DNA of 64,000 nt. It comes from Chelonoidis abingdonii. Taxonomy: Eukaryota; Chordata; Testudines; Testudinidae. Positions within the stretch are counted from its first letter, which is position 1. Each line of letters opens with the position of its first letter. The notes beneath the pieces are model-generated. The model was not told the DNA's origin. It worked only from the letters and a program-made list of their open reading frames with translations, and ran no database searches. The translations under genes were made by a program, and so were the position numbers. Of this stretch, positions 10,944 through 23,579 are shown in pieces. The stretch lies in the NCBI RefSeq assembly GCF_003597395.2, contig NC_133771.1, positions 136,401,977 to 136,465,976 on the forward strand, read 5' to 3'.

Positions 10944-13900
10944 CTTTGTTAGTGTTGTAAGTTGTTCGTTGCTTTATTTTATGGGGAGGAAGGGAGATTA
11001 TGTTATCTTGTTATTATGGCTTTCAGGGATGCCCAGTTGGAAGGTCTATTTTCTCCTCCCAGGGCACATGCAGCTCCTGTACTCTGGGCCAAATTTTTCC
11101 CTTGGATCTGCACAATTTCTGGAGCATGTGCACATCTGACAGGAGTGACAGCAGCTGGCTTTGTGCTTAAAGCATGAAACACCAGATCCTTATCTGAACT
11201 TGTATGAACTGGGAAAAAAAAAGAGCTGAAGTTTGGTCTAAGATAGATGATGGTTCAAACAAGTTCCAACACAGGTATCTACAGGGGATTTAGAACATCA
11301 TTGATGATGCTCCTAGTAGAAGCAGAGATAGACTCTTAGAACAGGGTTTCCCCCATAATACCCTTGTTAACATCTGAAATATAGGGTCACAAGGCCTTTA
11401 CCAGTTTACTTTACGTTCAGTGTAGCTAAAAAATACTTATAATAAAATGAAAGCAACAATGACTTTTAATAATACAGCTTCTTGATTTCATTAGCTGGTG
11501 TTAGGAGGGTGTTTCCTTTTTATTTGCTTGGCTCAGCTCATCTAAATTATTTTTAACTTTGAAGGGCTAGATTCCAATCCCAACGGGGGAGATTTGCAGT
11601 TACAAGCCATACCACTGAGGTTGGGATCTGGTTCAGATTTGTGATCTACTTCTTCTTATGTGCAGGATAAGGGAACAGTGTCCAAATTATGGGAAGGAAT
11701 CGGTCTCTTGTCAGCCCTCTTATTTGCCGGAAAGATGGGCCTGAGTAAAAGCGCCGAACTCAAACACCACTGAACTTGGAGGAAGTCTGGATCTGAATTC
11801 AAACTTTATAGATATCTTTTCCTGGGTAATGGAGCAAACAGTATTTCTGGATCTGAACACCCCTGATTTTGGGGCAAGTTTAGGTCCAGATCAGACCCAT
11901 CTCTAATTTTGACTTGTAAGTCTGTCCCCCAGACATTCTTTTTGCATTGTTGGCCTTCTATTTAGCTGTAGAGATATTTCTCCAATCAGCCTTTGTTGTG
12001 CATTTTGAATTGGGCATCTTTTCATTGACTTTAATTGGAGTTGGACTGGGCCCTTAGAAAATGTTTCCCATTTGCTTCCTTGTGCCTTCGATCTTGTTTT
12101 TGGTGAAGTTAAAAAGACAATTGGTTCTGTTTTACTGAAAATCCCAAATCCTAGATTTGTTTGGAAAACTGGAATCTTCGCTTTTGTTTTCTTCCTCCAG
12201 TGCTGAAATGTTCAGTAACATACGCAAAGCTTTCCCTAGCAATGCTAACATTTAATCTTGAAATCTTGCCAGATCTGTGGTTGATATGCAGCCACAGGCT
12301 AGAAACTCCTTTCCTGGAGCAAGTCCAAGTGCTTTGATCTTTAAGCAGAAGAATTAGCAAATATTGAGTAATAAGTAAAGGAAAAAATATTTTCCAGCCT
12401 GGTGTGGAGATATTGTCAGAAATGAACTGTGACACATGGAGTTGCAGATGACACATGAAATAGTCAATAGACAGGGAGGCTGAATTATTCATGGAGAAGG
12501 AAATTGGCTGCTTACCTTTGGGAATGGAATCTAAATGAAACCTAAGGTATTAAAAAGAAATAAGTAGGGTGGTTTCAGCCCTAAGGGGGCAATAATGTCA
12601 ACATCATGTCTTGATCTCATTTGGAAATGCCCTTTCACTCTCTCTGATAGTATATTGCTGCTGTGCCATTACTGCCAGTTTGCCACTGTGCGGTAGTTAT
12701 TTGCAGCTTCTGGGAGCCTAAAGGTGTGCAGAATTGCCAGGGGGAAGGTCCATGGGATGTTCCTCTTTGGCATTCTACGGTGAGGACAAATGGCTACTAG
12801 GTGGCTGGCAGCCATAGATTTTCAGTGTCAGTGTGGTCTGCTGAGCTTTATTTCATTGTCTTGAGTTTTTAAATGCAATTCTGAACAGACACCCTTGGCT
12901 TCGAGTGTGTGTTTTGAGCTCGTGAGGATTCCAGGACTCATCTAGAGTTGAAGACTGAATTGCAGGACTTCCTTCAGGATGAGTTGTTCTAAAATAATCT
13001 GAGATTTTCTCTCTTCTCCCTTTTCTGTGGCTCCTATCTTTCCTTCTTCATCCCAACCCAAGCAGATACTTTATCCCTTCCACAGATCCCTTGAACTGAT
13101 CTCTAACACTTGTTCCTTTCCTTCTTCTTCTTTTCCCCCTCCCTCTAGGTCAGTTTCTGACTGATTCTCTCCATCCACGAACCTGAATGCTCCCTGATTG
13201 CAAATGGATATTTGGGCATCTAGCTATTGGCTTACATGTGCTTTATCCTATTTGCTCATGCAACTGCAGTAACTACATGTGGCTATGCATTTTCATAAAC
13301 ATTTTTATTCACAGGCCTCCACATTCCCAACCAGATCCCGGTCTCTGTTCTGCTCCCTTTGTGAAACTCCAGGGGCTAAAAGAAACTGAAACTGGCCTCC
13401 TCACCCCAGCTGTTTATTTCTCTGGCATGGGGGGATCCCCAGTGGCTGTAGAGTTGACATAACCAGCTCTGGCACATTGAGATGGGAAGGGGTGTATCAG
13501 GCACATATTATGCCAGCCCTGTGCCACCTGGGGATTCCCCATGTAACTGGTTAATCCAACTTTAGGGATACTTTATGCCTCCAGAGTGGCAGAAAACAGC
13601 CTCGGGGGGGATCAGGATCTGTGGTGTTCTTGTGCAGCAAAGCTAAGCACTGGGGTTTCATAAAACGTTTTCCACGTAGTTTACAGGGATGAAGCACACA
13701 CAGACAAAAATGTGGAGACTTAGTTTACTGCACCATGCAGAGGGTGTAATTAGAGAAAACCTCATGTTGCAAAATTTTCCAGCCTTTTAAACTTTAACGT
13801 GAATATTCAGGCTCTTAAAAAAAAAAAAGCAAACTTAAGAAAACATTAATAGATGTGGTCATGCACAGTGTGCACGGCTTATCTTGCTTAGGACAACTGA

Positions 13901-14238
13901 TTGCAATGCAACCTCATTTATCCAAAGAGACCGAGACGTGTCAGCAACATCAACAGCATTCAGATAAAAAGGACTTAGGACAATCAGGGGAGTTAATGGG
14001 TAAGTGCTTCATTCAAGAGGACCAAACATGATTCAGATATAAAAATGGTTGGTTAAAGAAGGACTGGATTATGGATAAACAGGGTGTTATCATACAAGTT
14101 TCTTGGAGCAAAACTCCAAAAATATTATTTAAAAAAGGATATACCTATTTTTTAAAAGTGTCTGATTATAATAAAAATAGTTAATACATGTGCAGGAAGT
14201 TGCTTCTCTGAGAGGAATTGATTTTGGCTGAGTCTTAA
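10944..14238. other. Intergenic stretch with short relics, no gene seen
   Basis: Mostly single-copy-looking DNA. Around 11560-11915 there is a diffuse repeat with 'ggatctgaa' and 'gttcagatttg' blocks, seen again near 39590-39640 and 46845-46945. A core-type relic lies at 12005-12055. An A-run is at about 13809-13820. Near 13915-14085, 'tttatccaaag' and 'ggattatggataaac' may be ends of an old pogo/mariner-like element, too decayed to call. Confidence 0.4.
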
Positions 14239-14530
14239 ATGAGGCAGCATGTCCTAGTGGATAGGTCACAGGACAGGGCATTAGGAGACCTGTGTTCTCT
14301 TCCTGATTACGTCACTGACCTCCAGTGTGATCTTGGAAATATATATGTGCCTCAGTTTCTCTGTTAAAGCTCTAAATTATTTTTGCTCAAAGGCCTAGGG
14401 CCTAAGATAATAGAGGGGGGGGGTTATTTTCCCTAACACCTGTCTGTAAAATGGGATCAATGATACTTCCTTTGTTAAAACACTTTAAAATCTATGATTG
14501 AAAACAGTATAGAACAGTAAATATTAACAC
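14239..14530 (+). mobile_element. MIR SINE relic, near full length
   Basis: The tRNA-like head 'gaggcagcatgtcctagtgg' (cf. 'cctagtggatag...ggacagggcattaggagacctg'), the core 'gtgcctcagtttctctgtt' and a second 'ctgtaaaatgggatcaatga' block occur in MIR order on the plus strand. A short G-run insertion separates the last two. Confidence 0.85.
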
Positions 14531-14716
14531 TGGCAAAATTATTATCTGGAAGAAGACTTCAGACTAGGTGGGACACTCACACTGTACCCTCTGAAAAGAT
14601 GTTGCATGGGCTGCACAACTTGGGAGCTGCAAGAAGCACATTATTTCCAGGAGCTCCCAGGGAGTGCAGCAAATGCACGGTCCTTTCAGTGTGTGCTTCC
14701 CACCTAGCCTGGTAGG

Positions 14717-15352
14717 TAGGGTCCTAACAAATTCATGGCCATAAAAGACACGTGATGGACTGAAATCTGGTCTCCCACTGTGAAATCTGGTCTTTTGTGT
14801 GCTTTTACCCTATACTAATTTCAGGGGGAGACCTGAGTTTCCCAGTTGGGGGTCCTGACCCAAAAGGGAGTTACAGGGGATCAAAAGATTATTTTAGGGG
14901 GGTCGTGATATTGCCAGTCTTACTTCTGTGCTGCCTTCAGAGCTGGTCAGCTGTGGAGCTGTGGCGTTGGCCAGTCGCCTAGCTCTGAAGGCAGCACCCC
15001 GCCAGCAGCAGTGCAGAATTAAGGGTGGCAATACCATACCATGCCATCCTTCTGCGCTGCTGCTGGCAGTGGCTCTGCCTTCAAAGCTGGGCTCCTGGCC
15101 AGCAGCCACCGCTCTGCAGCTGTCCAGCTCTGAAGGCAGCACTGCGAAGTGCAGAAGTATGGTTAGCAGTACCGCAGCCCCCTCCTAAAGTAACCGTGCA
15201 ACTCCTCACAACTCCATTTGGAGTCAGGCCCCCTACAGTTACAACACCATGAAATTTCAGATTTAAATAGCTGAAATCATGAAATTAACAATTTTAAAAA
15301 TCCTATGACCATGAAATTGACCAAAATGGACCGTGAATTTGGTAGGGCCCTA
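14717..15352. mobile_element. hAT-type MITE, second copy of the 855-1580 family
   Basis: The ends 'tagggtcctaac' and 'ggtagggcccta' are inverted repeats. Flanking 8-mers ctggtagg (14709-14716) and ccaatagg (15353-15360) differ only by three transitions. The interior has a 'gggggtcctgaccc' block and GC-rich segments repeated in both directions ('ctgccttcagagctgg' and 'agctctgaaggcagc'), giving partial internal palindromes. No transposase. Confidence 0.85.
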
Positions 15353-15360
15353 CCAATAGG

Positions 15361-17093
15361 GCAGTAATCCAATTCTGCCTCCAATTCCAGATGGCACCTT
15401 AATGGCTCTCTCAAGCCTGTGGAGCATTCATGCACTGCATTTGTGCAAGACAAAGGCTAGTACCTGTGTCCCCGCAATGTCGTTTTTTGCATCTGCTGTG
15501 GTGCACTCTTTGAGTCTCTGCTCCCTCTTCCATGTTCCACAAGCGTATGCCAGGTTGGTCCCACACTCCCAGATTTTTGCACAACATTCTAAGGAAATGA
15601 CATACATTTCTCCTTAGTATTATAAGAGTCACCTGCCCACTGCCTCTCAAGTAGCTTCTCTTTCTGGCCAGAACTGATGTGAGCATTCCTGTAAAATACA
15701 CCATAATCTACACTGCGCAAACATGTTTTGTTCCAGCTTCAAGCACAAAAATCTACTTCAACACAGGAGTGAATCCCTCCTTTGCTGACCTACTTCTCAT
15801 TACTGATGTTATAATTGCCAGCCTCAGTAATGTGGATGTCTTAGAACTCCAGGGCGTGGGAATGTGTTTTATGAGCCAACTCACGCCTTCTGCAGGAGAA
15901 AACTGTGCAAGGGCCAGAAAATGCCATGTGTTTCAGCTTGTGGCATTTCTACAAAGCATCCTGCCATGGAGCGGGGGCAGAACCTGTAGTGATGGGTGTG
16001 TGTTACAGGGCAGGGGGAGGCATGACCCTCCCAAAGAATGGAAGTCTATGGATCCACAGCAAAATCCTGCAGCTCTAGATATGTATGCAGAAGGCCAAGA
16101 AATTAATAGTGTATCCTACTGCATCTGCACTTCTCCCCAGAGTTCCTGTCTCCCACAGCAGGTATCCTGGGAAACTCGCTCCACTCCATACATGGGCCAA
16201 CACTTGCCTGTCAAAGCAGGCTTGATTTTGTGGAATGGCGTTTTGCATAAGAGAATTCTGATAGGGAAATCCAGATGAGTCTGGAGGGGACTGATGCCCT
16301 GGAGAACAGCTCTCCCGTGGACCAACTGTCTCAGGGCCTCTGGAGGGCCTCATTTGTCCAGAGTTTGACCTAAAGGTTTCTGTAGAGTTGGAGGGAAGGG
16401 GGAGGATTCTCCATTGGCTTGTTCCTTCTCCCACTGATACAATATAAGACTTGTAGCCTGTTTTCCTTACCACCATACTTGTAAGGGGAGTGCGTGAGGT
16501 GGCCTTCAATTTGTAAAGTGCTGTGGGCATTCACAATACGCTGCAAGAGATTTCTAACAATAAACAACAATGAGATGAGATAAGGATGATGTCAGGGGCA
16601 GGACTGTGGCTGCCATGGCATGTGGTATAAGATAAATACAAAAATTCCCAAATGGAACCTAAATAAAATAGAAAAATACAAAACATACAAAAACAAAACA
16701 GCCCTCTACCCCTCCTCCCCACCACTGAAATCTGTGAATCCAAGTTGATTGAGCTTCTTCTTTAAATTGTCACTAGGTGGCAGTATTTCAGAAATGAACT
16801 GCACTGCTATGAGCTAGCAATGGCATTGCACAGTCATATTCCTAAGGGGTAAAAGTCATGAGTGATACTATTCCATAAACTGTCAGCAGCTTCAGAGATG
16901 TAAGATAGACAGTACAAAGGCCCATGAACCACTTTTGCAAGATCAGTTCTTCAAGTAAAGACGTAAAATCTGCAGGCTCCTGTCTGTCCTTGTGGGTTGC
17001 TTAAGAGACCTCTTTACAGGAACTGTCTTTAAGCTTTGCAGGAATTGATTTTGTATTGCTTTTTTAAATGGAATTGTCCTGTCTGGAAGTAAT
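15361..17093. other. Intergenic stretch with a long chance ORF
   Basis: A 199-codon open frame on the plus strand (15679-16278) overlaps a 151-codon frame on the minus strand (16075-16530). Neither has recognisable motifs, a signal peptide or periodic features. The Cys, Ser and Pro content looks like translated noncoding DNA. No promoter or splice signals are evident. Confidence 0.45.
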
Positions 17094-17096
17094 TTA

Positions 17097-17336
17097 GGTC
17101 TAGTTTGCACCTAATCCAATGTATGAATTTAAACAACTATAGTTATTTCACTATAACTGCCTGTGTAAACACTTTTATTACTTTGAGTACCTTTTCCAGT
17201 TTAGCTTATGTCACTTAGGAAGAAGCTTAAACTAAATCAAAGCCATTCTTATATGTGAATAAGAGTGTCCACATGGCGGGTTATACCGGTATAACTATTG
17301 GTATAACAAGTACATCTTCCCCATGTAGACAAGACC
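17097..17336. mobile_element. Harbinger-like MITE with TTA duplication
   Basis: The ends 'ggtctagtttgcac' and 'atgtagacaagacc' form an inverted repeat around a 240-bp body. The trinucleotide TTA lies directly outside each end (17094-17096 and 17337-17339), the target duplication typical of PIF/Harbinger elements. The interior includes 'ttataccggtataactattg', a common palindromic motif of this group. No transposase. Confidence 0.72.
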
Positions 17337-17347
17337 TTAGGGACTTG

Positions 17348-17535
17348 GTGGGGGAGGGATAGCTCAGTGGTTTGAGCATTGGCCTGCTAAACTCGGGGTT
17401 GTGAGCTCAATCCTTGAGGGGTCCATTTAGGGAACTGGGGTAAAAATCTGTCTGGGGATTGGTCCTGCTTTGAGCAGAGGTTTGGACTAGATGACCTTCT
17501 GAGGTCCCTTCCAACCCTAATCTTCTATGATTCTA
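17348..17535 (+). mobile_element. tRNA-derived SINE with CR1-like tail (turtle type)
   Basis: The head has an A box (TAGCTCAGTGG, from about 17360) and a B-box-like 'gagctcaatcc', matching a tRNA-type Pol III promoter. The 3' half reads 'ggactagatgaccttctgag' then 'gtcccttccaaccctaat' and ends 'ttctatgattct', which is the 3' end of CR1. This lets CR1 machinery mobilise the SINE. The arrangement is that of the tortoise Pol III SINE of cryptodiran turtles and is the strongest taxonomic clue in the window. It begins 12 bases after the MITE at 17097-17336. Confidence 0.92.
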
Positions 17536-18277
17536 AGTGGTAGCATAGATTTCTAATTCAGAGCATGGAGAATGGAATAGGAGGGGCATCCAGCAGGGAA
17601 AGACTGAATAGGAGAAATCACCCCATTGAGTATTTGCTGCTTGTCAGATGAAGTATCCCTAGAAAGAAAACGTTTGTGATTTCCTCTCCTGCTCCTTCCT
17701 CTGTCTCCCTCTCACACACATATATTCCCCCCCTCTCTCACTCACTCTCTCTTCTCTAGTTTGAAAATGAAATGTAGTTAATCCTGTAGCTCAAGTAGTT
17801 GAAATCTGTGCTGAAGATTCAGGGTTCAAACCTGGTAACAATGCATTGTAGGAGGTTTGTTACAGTTGTACATCATGAATGGGCCATGTGAAACTTTTGC
17901 TCTCTGATATTTAGATGTCTTAAAACTACTACTGGCCCCCATCATTCTGCATTTAAAACACTACATTTCTACCATCAATGTAGTCTTTCCAAAGCAACTG
18001 CTGTCAGAGCAAAAGTAATGAGATAGAGCACTTGTTGGCCTGGTGAAATTCTTTCCCAGGTAACCTCAAATTAATCAATATGGAGTCTACTCACTGCTGC
18101 AAAATTTCATATCTCTGGTTCTATCTGATGAGGTCTATAACAACAAATGCCAATCAAGTCTCATTGTCTGAACAGGCTACTCAGGTTGTTAATCAGGACT
18201 GCCGGATTTGGGTGTGGCCTATTAAAGATGATGTCATTCTTTACTGAAATATCTCTTTTCCCCATGGCAAAGAAGGA
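17536..18277. other. Intergenic stretch, no gene seen
   Basis: Contains a pyrimidine-rich simple tract at about 17690-17757 (CT and CA units). Otherwise nothing recognised. Confidence 0.45.
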
Positions 18278-18480
18278 TTTGCCATCCCAAATCAGACCAT
18301 TGGTCCATCAAATTTGGTATTCTGCCTCCGGCAATGGACAGTATACAGTGCTTCTGAGGGAAACCAAAATCCCTACCCCACAATTCAAGTAGCCAATTAT
18401 GCTATGCTGTCCATTAACAAAGAATTCCTTCTGGTCCCCTGTAGGTGATCAATTTATGCCCTAATGAATGAGATTTGATT
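18278..18480 (-). mobile_element. CR1 3'-end relic, minus strand
   Basis: 'atcagaccattggtccatca' followed by 'ggtattctgcctc' and 'caatggacagtatacagtgc' is the reverse complement of the CR1 3' region (cf. 'ggacctttgatctgaccca' in the 34332-35066 copy). Heavily diverged, probably an older subfamily. Confidence 0.75.
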
Positions 18481-19445
18481 ACACTTATTTTGACTTACAT
18501 AACTTGAAATGTTGTTAATGGCCAGAATATATCCCATTTTGCTTTTTCCAAATCCATCCAAAATTTAGGGACCTCATTCACCACTGTGCTACCCCAGTTT
18601 TACACCAATGTAACTCCATGGATATTACTGGAATTTCAGTAAGAGCTTCTAGAAAGCTTTATCAAATTTCTGTCAGAAAGTCAGATTAGAAAGGATTTTC
18701 TAATTAAGTACATTCAAGACACCACACTCAAGTAAAGACAAGACACACTAGATCAATGCATATGGTAATATATAATGACACAATGTATGATGCTATATAC
18801 GCTAAAATGCAAACAAGCATATAAATAACTTCATGCTGTTTTTCATGTATGTAGCTTTCTACCTCTCCTTGTGCTATGATCCTGTCAGCTCTACTAAGTG
18901 AAGTAGGGTTAGACTGGATCAGTACTTAAATGGAAGACCTACAGTAAACGCTGCATGATGTTGTATTGATTATTTTGTAGGTGGTACTTTTCTCTCTTAA
19001 CCAGTCACCCAGATTGTTGAGAGCCACTTTGCTGCTGGAATCACATAAAACTGAGATCTTCCCCATCTGATCATCAAAGAGCCAATGACATTTTTGGTAA
19101 AAGTAGGGTTATTACCCCTGGAGTTGTAACTAAATGCCAGCCTGAGTAACTACATTCTGCCTACCAAAAGTTGCTCCCACCAAATCAATGGGAAGTGATA
19201 TTCTACATATCCTGGGCATAAGCTCTTGTGTGGTATTTCTGTTGCTGTCAAATAAGTACCACATTTCATGGCCATAGTGGCTGCCTATCAATGCTGAGTG
19301 TTATGCTCCTGTGGCTAGTATGTACTTGTTTTATATTGGTAATTGTAAAGGGCTTTGGGGTAAAAGACACTTTGGGCCAAATTCTGTAGTTCTTCATCAG
19401 GCAAAAGAAATGGGGACCTGATTTCTCATTTATTCCAAGGGCCTT
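18481..19445. other. Intergenic stretch, no gene seen
   Basis: Contains a core-type relic at 18585-18640 ('cagttttacaccaatgtaac') and another at 19165-19200. Nothing else recognised. Confidence 0.4.
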
Positions 19446-19721
19446 GGGTATGTCTACACTGGAATAAAACACTCACGGCTGGCCCGCGTTAGCTGATTTG
19501 GGCTTAGGGTGAGGGGCTATGAAACTGCAGTGAAGATGTTCAAGCTTTGGCTGGAGCCTGAGTTCTGAGCCCCCGTAAAGGGGAGGATCCCAGAGCCTGG
19601 CCTCCAACCCGAGCCCAAACGTCTACACTGCAATTTTATAGCCCCACAGCCAGAGCCCCATGAGCCCAAGTCAGCTGATTTGGGCCAGCTGCAAGTGTTT
19701 TATTGTAGTGTAGACATACCC
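19446..19721. mobile_element. Palindromic MITE with 'gggtatgtctacact' ends
   Basis: The left end 'gggtatgtctacactgg' and right end 'gtagtgtagacataccc' are inverted repeats, and the arms stay complementary further in ('tagctgatttgggctt' versus 'aagtcagctgatttggg'). The whole 276-bp unit is close to a long palindrome. No transposase. Relatives with similar ends are at 35168, 41034, 46990 and 57456. Confidence 0.82.
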
Positions 19722-19722
19722 T

Positions 19723-20076
19723 CAGGACCGGCTCTTTCATTTAGGCGACTTAGGCAGTCGCCTAGGGTGCCAGCATTATGGGGGGGGGGCGATATTTTGC
19801 CGGGGGGGCAGCAGGCGGCTCCGATGGAGCTGTCGCAGTTGTGCCTGCGGAGGGTCTGCTGGTCTCGCGGCTCCGGTGGACCTGCCGCAAGCATTTCTGT
19901 GGATGGTTCGCTGGTCCCGCGGCTCGGGTGGACCTGCGGCAGCTCCACCACAGCCACGGACCAGCAGACCCTCCGCGGGAATGCCTGCGGCAGGTCCACC
20001 AGAGCCGTGAGACCTGCGCACGGGGCGGTGAAATGGCCCGGCACCTAGGGCGCCAGAAAACCTGGTGCCGGTCCTG
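19723..20076. mobile_element. hAT MITE with perfect 8-bp duplication
   Basis: The ends 'caggaccggctc' and 'ggtgccggtcctg' are inverted repeats. The 8-mer cataccct occurs exactly at 19715-19722 and 20077-20084. The element landed on the last bases of the palindromic MITE, so it is younger than that MITE. The interior has a G-run and GC-rich inverted segments ('cggagggtctgctggtc' versus 'gaccagcagaccctccg'). These create overlapping open frames on both strands that are not genes. Confidence 0.93.
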
Positions 20077-20084
20077 CATACCCT

Positions 20085-22399
20085 TACAATGCTCTGGCAG
20101 TATAAACAGGCCTTACATATTTACACTCACTTTAAAGGCCCCTTTAGACTACCCAAATGGTGTAAAAGGATGTTAGTGTAAATAAGAATCTGGCCTCTGG
20201 GAGTTTTGCCTGGGTAAGAATGTCAGGATTTGGCCCTCTGTACATAAAGCTCACACTCATTATGTTCTTCCCAAGACAGAAAAGAAATGCCCTACTTATG
20301 GATACTCCCTAACACAAACTATAAGAAGACTCACGGCAAGTGCTGTACACAGACAGCAAGAGAAATATATAGTACTTTATATCACTCAGTAAAAATTGAC
20401 TGCCCAAGCAAAGGAGATGTGGTTTTTTGCAGTACGCACAGCAACAAATGACCAAACAGGAGAGTAGCAAATGCAAGTGACATTTCAAGGTGAAATCCTT
20501 TAGGGAAACAAGATAGTAAAAAATGAATGCTCCAGTATCTTGTGAATATAGCTGGCTGATAAAGATATTTGCTCTTGAGTAATGCAATCATTCTAAAAAA
20601 GGATTAGTCCTTGGAAAGGCGGGGGAGGTTTAGAAAGCTCAGGTGAAGGTAAGATGAAGAACAGCATCATTTAGGCTTCTGTAGTTGTCACTGTGTCTCC
20701 CGGGACAGCATTTCCTGCATTTTTGGTAAGATTTACTGAAACTGCACAGGCATTAATCATATGTCACTGGGCAAAGTAGCATACTGCCCAGCAAATGATA
20801 CAATAGAATATAGTGGGAAGGAACCAGACTTGTTTTATAATCATAAATGCCCAGGTCAGGCCTGATTCTGATCTCACACTGGTTTTACATTGGTATAACT
20901 CCATTAACTGCCAGGGAGTTACTCCTGATTTACACCATTAGGCCTTGGACTGGATTGGAACAGTGAACATGCAGTCTTAACAGTACAGCTGTGTGAAAGA
21001 TTTGCGTAGAATCCTGAATACACCTGAAATTGGAGTGTAGTTCAGTTTCTTTTGCTATTTACATACCTCAGCTCAGATTTGGGAAAGGAATCTGCCACTC
21101 CCCATCTCAGGGCTCAGAGACTGTCTGTCTGTATTTCCTTAGGTGTCTTCAGGGGAGCCATCTGTGCTGCTACCTCCTGTGTCTGGGTCTCTATGGCCCA
21201 AGGCATTTGGGAAGTGATGGGTGGTTGCTTTGGGGTAAGATCATTGCCAGGTAAGAATCATTAGCCCCCTAAATCCTAAAGGATTTATGGCTGAGGGCAG
21301 GATGTGCTTTCCCATGCCCCAGTAGGGCAGTGGGAGAAGGGAAACACCCTCTCCCGCTGCTAGACTCAAGCTTTACTATGCTTGCAACACCAAACACCCC
21401 ATATTACTTAGGATGGTAGCTAAGGAGCCCTGAGCGATCCTTAGTGACTGCATACTAGGGAAGACGAGCAACATAAACTGCAACTTCATAGTTTCTTCTA
21501 CAGCTTCACCATTTAGATCCTTGCAGAGCAATTGTGCAGCTCAAGGTTGATGGAAAACAAGGATTTATTTCAGTTTCATAAATGGGAGGGGGCAGGGGAA
21601 CATCCACATCCCCAGTGATCTGAGGCTGCCTAATCATCCTGAAGCTGTAGATTGCTTGATGTTTTCAGCCAGTAACTGCTGAGCAGTTCACTGACATTGT
21701 TTTTTCTGGACAGACAATTGTCAGCACTATAAAATAGGCTGGCCAGTCATGGGGGCCACTTCAAAAGGCAGGAATTGAAGGATATTGACACCGATGCTGG
21801 TGCAACGCATCTGCTCCCGGAATAAAAACTCCATGGCCTGCTTCCCCTCCCATGTATGCTGGTTTTACACTGGTGTCACTCCATTGACTTCGGTGGAGTT
21901 ACTCTTTATTTATACCAGTGTTGAAAGCAGGCAGATCAGGCCCTCTGCTTTTGTAGTGCGCCCCCTGTCCTGAATTTTCCAGAGAAGTCCTGTGAAGTCA
22001 TTGTTTGCTAACACATTACTAATTGCTGGTTGGCAAGACAAAATACTGCTTGTGTTCCAAGTGCAATGTGCAGAATCCTCTGCAATTACCCGTGACGTCT
22101 AACTCCCTTAATCAGGCAAAACATATTTTCTTTCTAATAGTGCAATGTGATGGTTAGTGCCGCTGAGGCAAGGCTTAAGGAAGTAGTGGGCTGTTGACCT
22201 TTAGCCCAGAAACCTATCACTGAGTGCTATGCATAATGCCAAGTGAAAGAGTTTGGGCCATGCTGATCACGGTGAGAATAAGATAAATAAATTTTTCACT
22301 AGAGACATGCATGTAAAGTGATATGGGACAGGAGAGAAAGCTGGAATAGGCAGCCACTCATGAGCAGCAATCCCAAGCACTGAGGAAACCTTTCTATTG
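20085..22399. other. Intergenic stretch with core-type relics, no gene seen
   Basis: Relics with the 'ttttacactggtgtcactcc' / 'tggagttactc' layout lie at about 20095-20195, 20862-20945 and 21850-21920. The rest looks single-copy and shows no coding signal. Confidence 0.45.
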
Positions 22400-22442
22400 C
22401 ACCCAGATATTACCTCACCCACCTTATCTCTCTAATATCTGA
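22400..22442. mobile_element. Short Penelope-like terminal repeat relic
   Basis: 'gatattacctcacccacctt' followed by 'atctctctaatatct' matches the right arm of the 1700-1930 inverted repeat. Only this arm is present. Confidence 0.65.
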
Positions 22443-22989
22443 TGTATCCACATTTCGGCCCTGAGCCTGACAAGACATATGCATGTGCCAACTTTACACA
22501 CTTTGGGCTTGATTTGCAGAAGTGCTGAGTACTCAACTCCAGTTAACTTCAAGGGGAGCAGTAGGTTCTCAGCACCTCAGAAAATCAACCCATATGAGTA
22601 GTTTCACTGAAATAAATGTGAATACTTCCAGTGCATAAAGTTAAGCATGCTGCATAAATCATTGCAGGACTGGTGCCTGATATAGCACCTATCACCATAT
22701 TTAGGCGCTGTAGTTTTAGCTACTTGTAACTGTTGACCCTGCAGCCACAATTTTCACTGATGCCAAAGTTGGATCAGTAGAGTCTCTGAACCAAAGTGGA
22801 GCAAAAAGCATGATATGAAATCACAAGTGATCTTTGTGATGTTGATATCAGATTTTAGCAACAACCCATAGCATAAACAATGCACTATAGCCACAACATG
22901 CTCAGAGGAGGAAGAGTCTCACTGTCCCACAAAAATAATAGGTATGATCTTGATTTTTAAACAATATTTCTGTGAATCTCAAAGTTTAA
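22443..22989. other. Intergenic stretch, no gene seen
   Basis: At 22505-22592 there is a near-palindromic relic: 'cttgatttgcagaagtgctg' is mirrored by 'cagcacctcagaaaatcaa' around 'ccagttaacttcaagggg'. Nothing else recognised. Confidence 0.5.
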
Positions 22990-23250
22990 CACGTATACAG
23001 TGCCAGGGAGGAGCTGGTGATCCTGGTACATGTAGGTACCAGTGACATAGGGAAAGGTAGGAGAGAGGTCCTGGAGGCTACATTTAGGTTGTTAGGTAAG
23101 AGATTGAAGTCCAGGACCTCCATGGTAGCATTCTCTGAAATCCTTTCAGTTCCACGCGCAGAGCCAGTTAGACAGGTAGATCTGCAGGGTCTCAATGAGT
23201 GGATGAGACAATGGTGTGGGGAGGAGGGTTTCAGATTTATTAGGAACTAG
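22990..23250 (+). pseudogene. CR1 ORF1 esterase-like domain fragment
   Basis: From about 23017 the translation reads 'VILVHVGTSDIGKGRREVL', a hydrophobic strand followed by the block resembling the GTND motif of SGNH-type esterases. Such a domain is known from ORF1 of several CR1-like elements, where its role is unclear and may be lipid or membrane related. The segment ends with 'WCGEEGFRFI' and a stop at 23248-23250, close to where the catalytic C-terminal block would follow. The catalytic Ser-containing block upstream is not preserved. The fragment is about 75 codons, far shorter than a full ORF1 protein. The assignment rests on the HVGTxDIG block and its position upstream of ORF2. Confidence 0.72.
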
Positions 23251-23579
23251 GGAAACTTTTGAGAAAGGAGGAGGCTATAGAGGAAGGATGGGCTTCACCT
23301 AAACCAAAATGGAACCAGACTGAGGGCATGTAAAACTAAAAAGGTTGTAGAAAAGTTTTTAAACTAAGGGCTGGGGGAAGCCAGCAGGTGCAGAGGATCA
23401 CACTGCTTGGACAGATACATCCCTGAGGGGAGGCTCTATTAATGGGGATTCTCTGTATCCTAGGAAGGTGGCAAGAATGGAAAATGATAAAGTACAGGTA
23501 GGAACTGAAGAGAAACAGTTAAATGAAAAAGAGTCCCACCAATTACATCACATAATGGCAGACAGCTAAAAAATAATGA

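Noticed and set aside
17350..17425. tRNA gene suggested by A-box and B-box sequences
   Set aside because: The full cloverleaf is not conserved and the 3' half is a CR1 tail, so it is a SINE.
19680..20176. Overlapping open frames of up to 132 codons on both strands
   Set aside because: They come from a GC-rich, partly palindromic MITE and extend across its ends.
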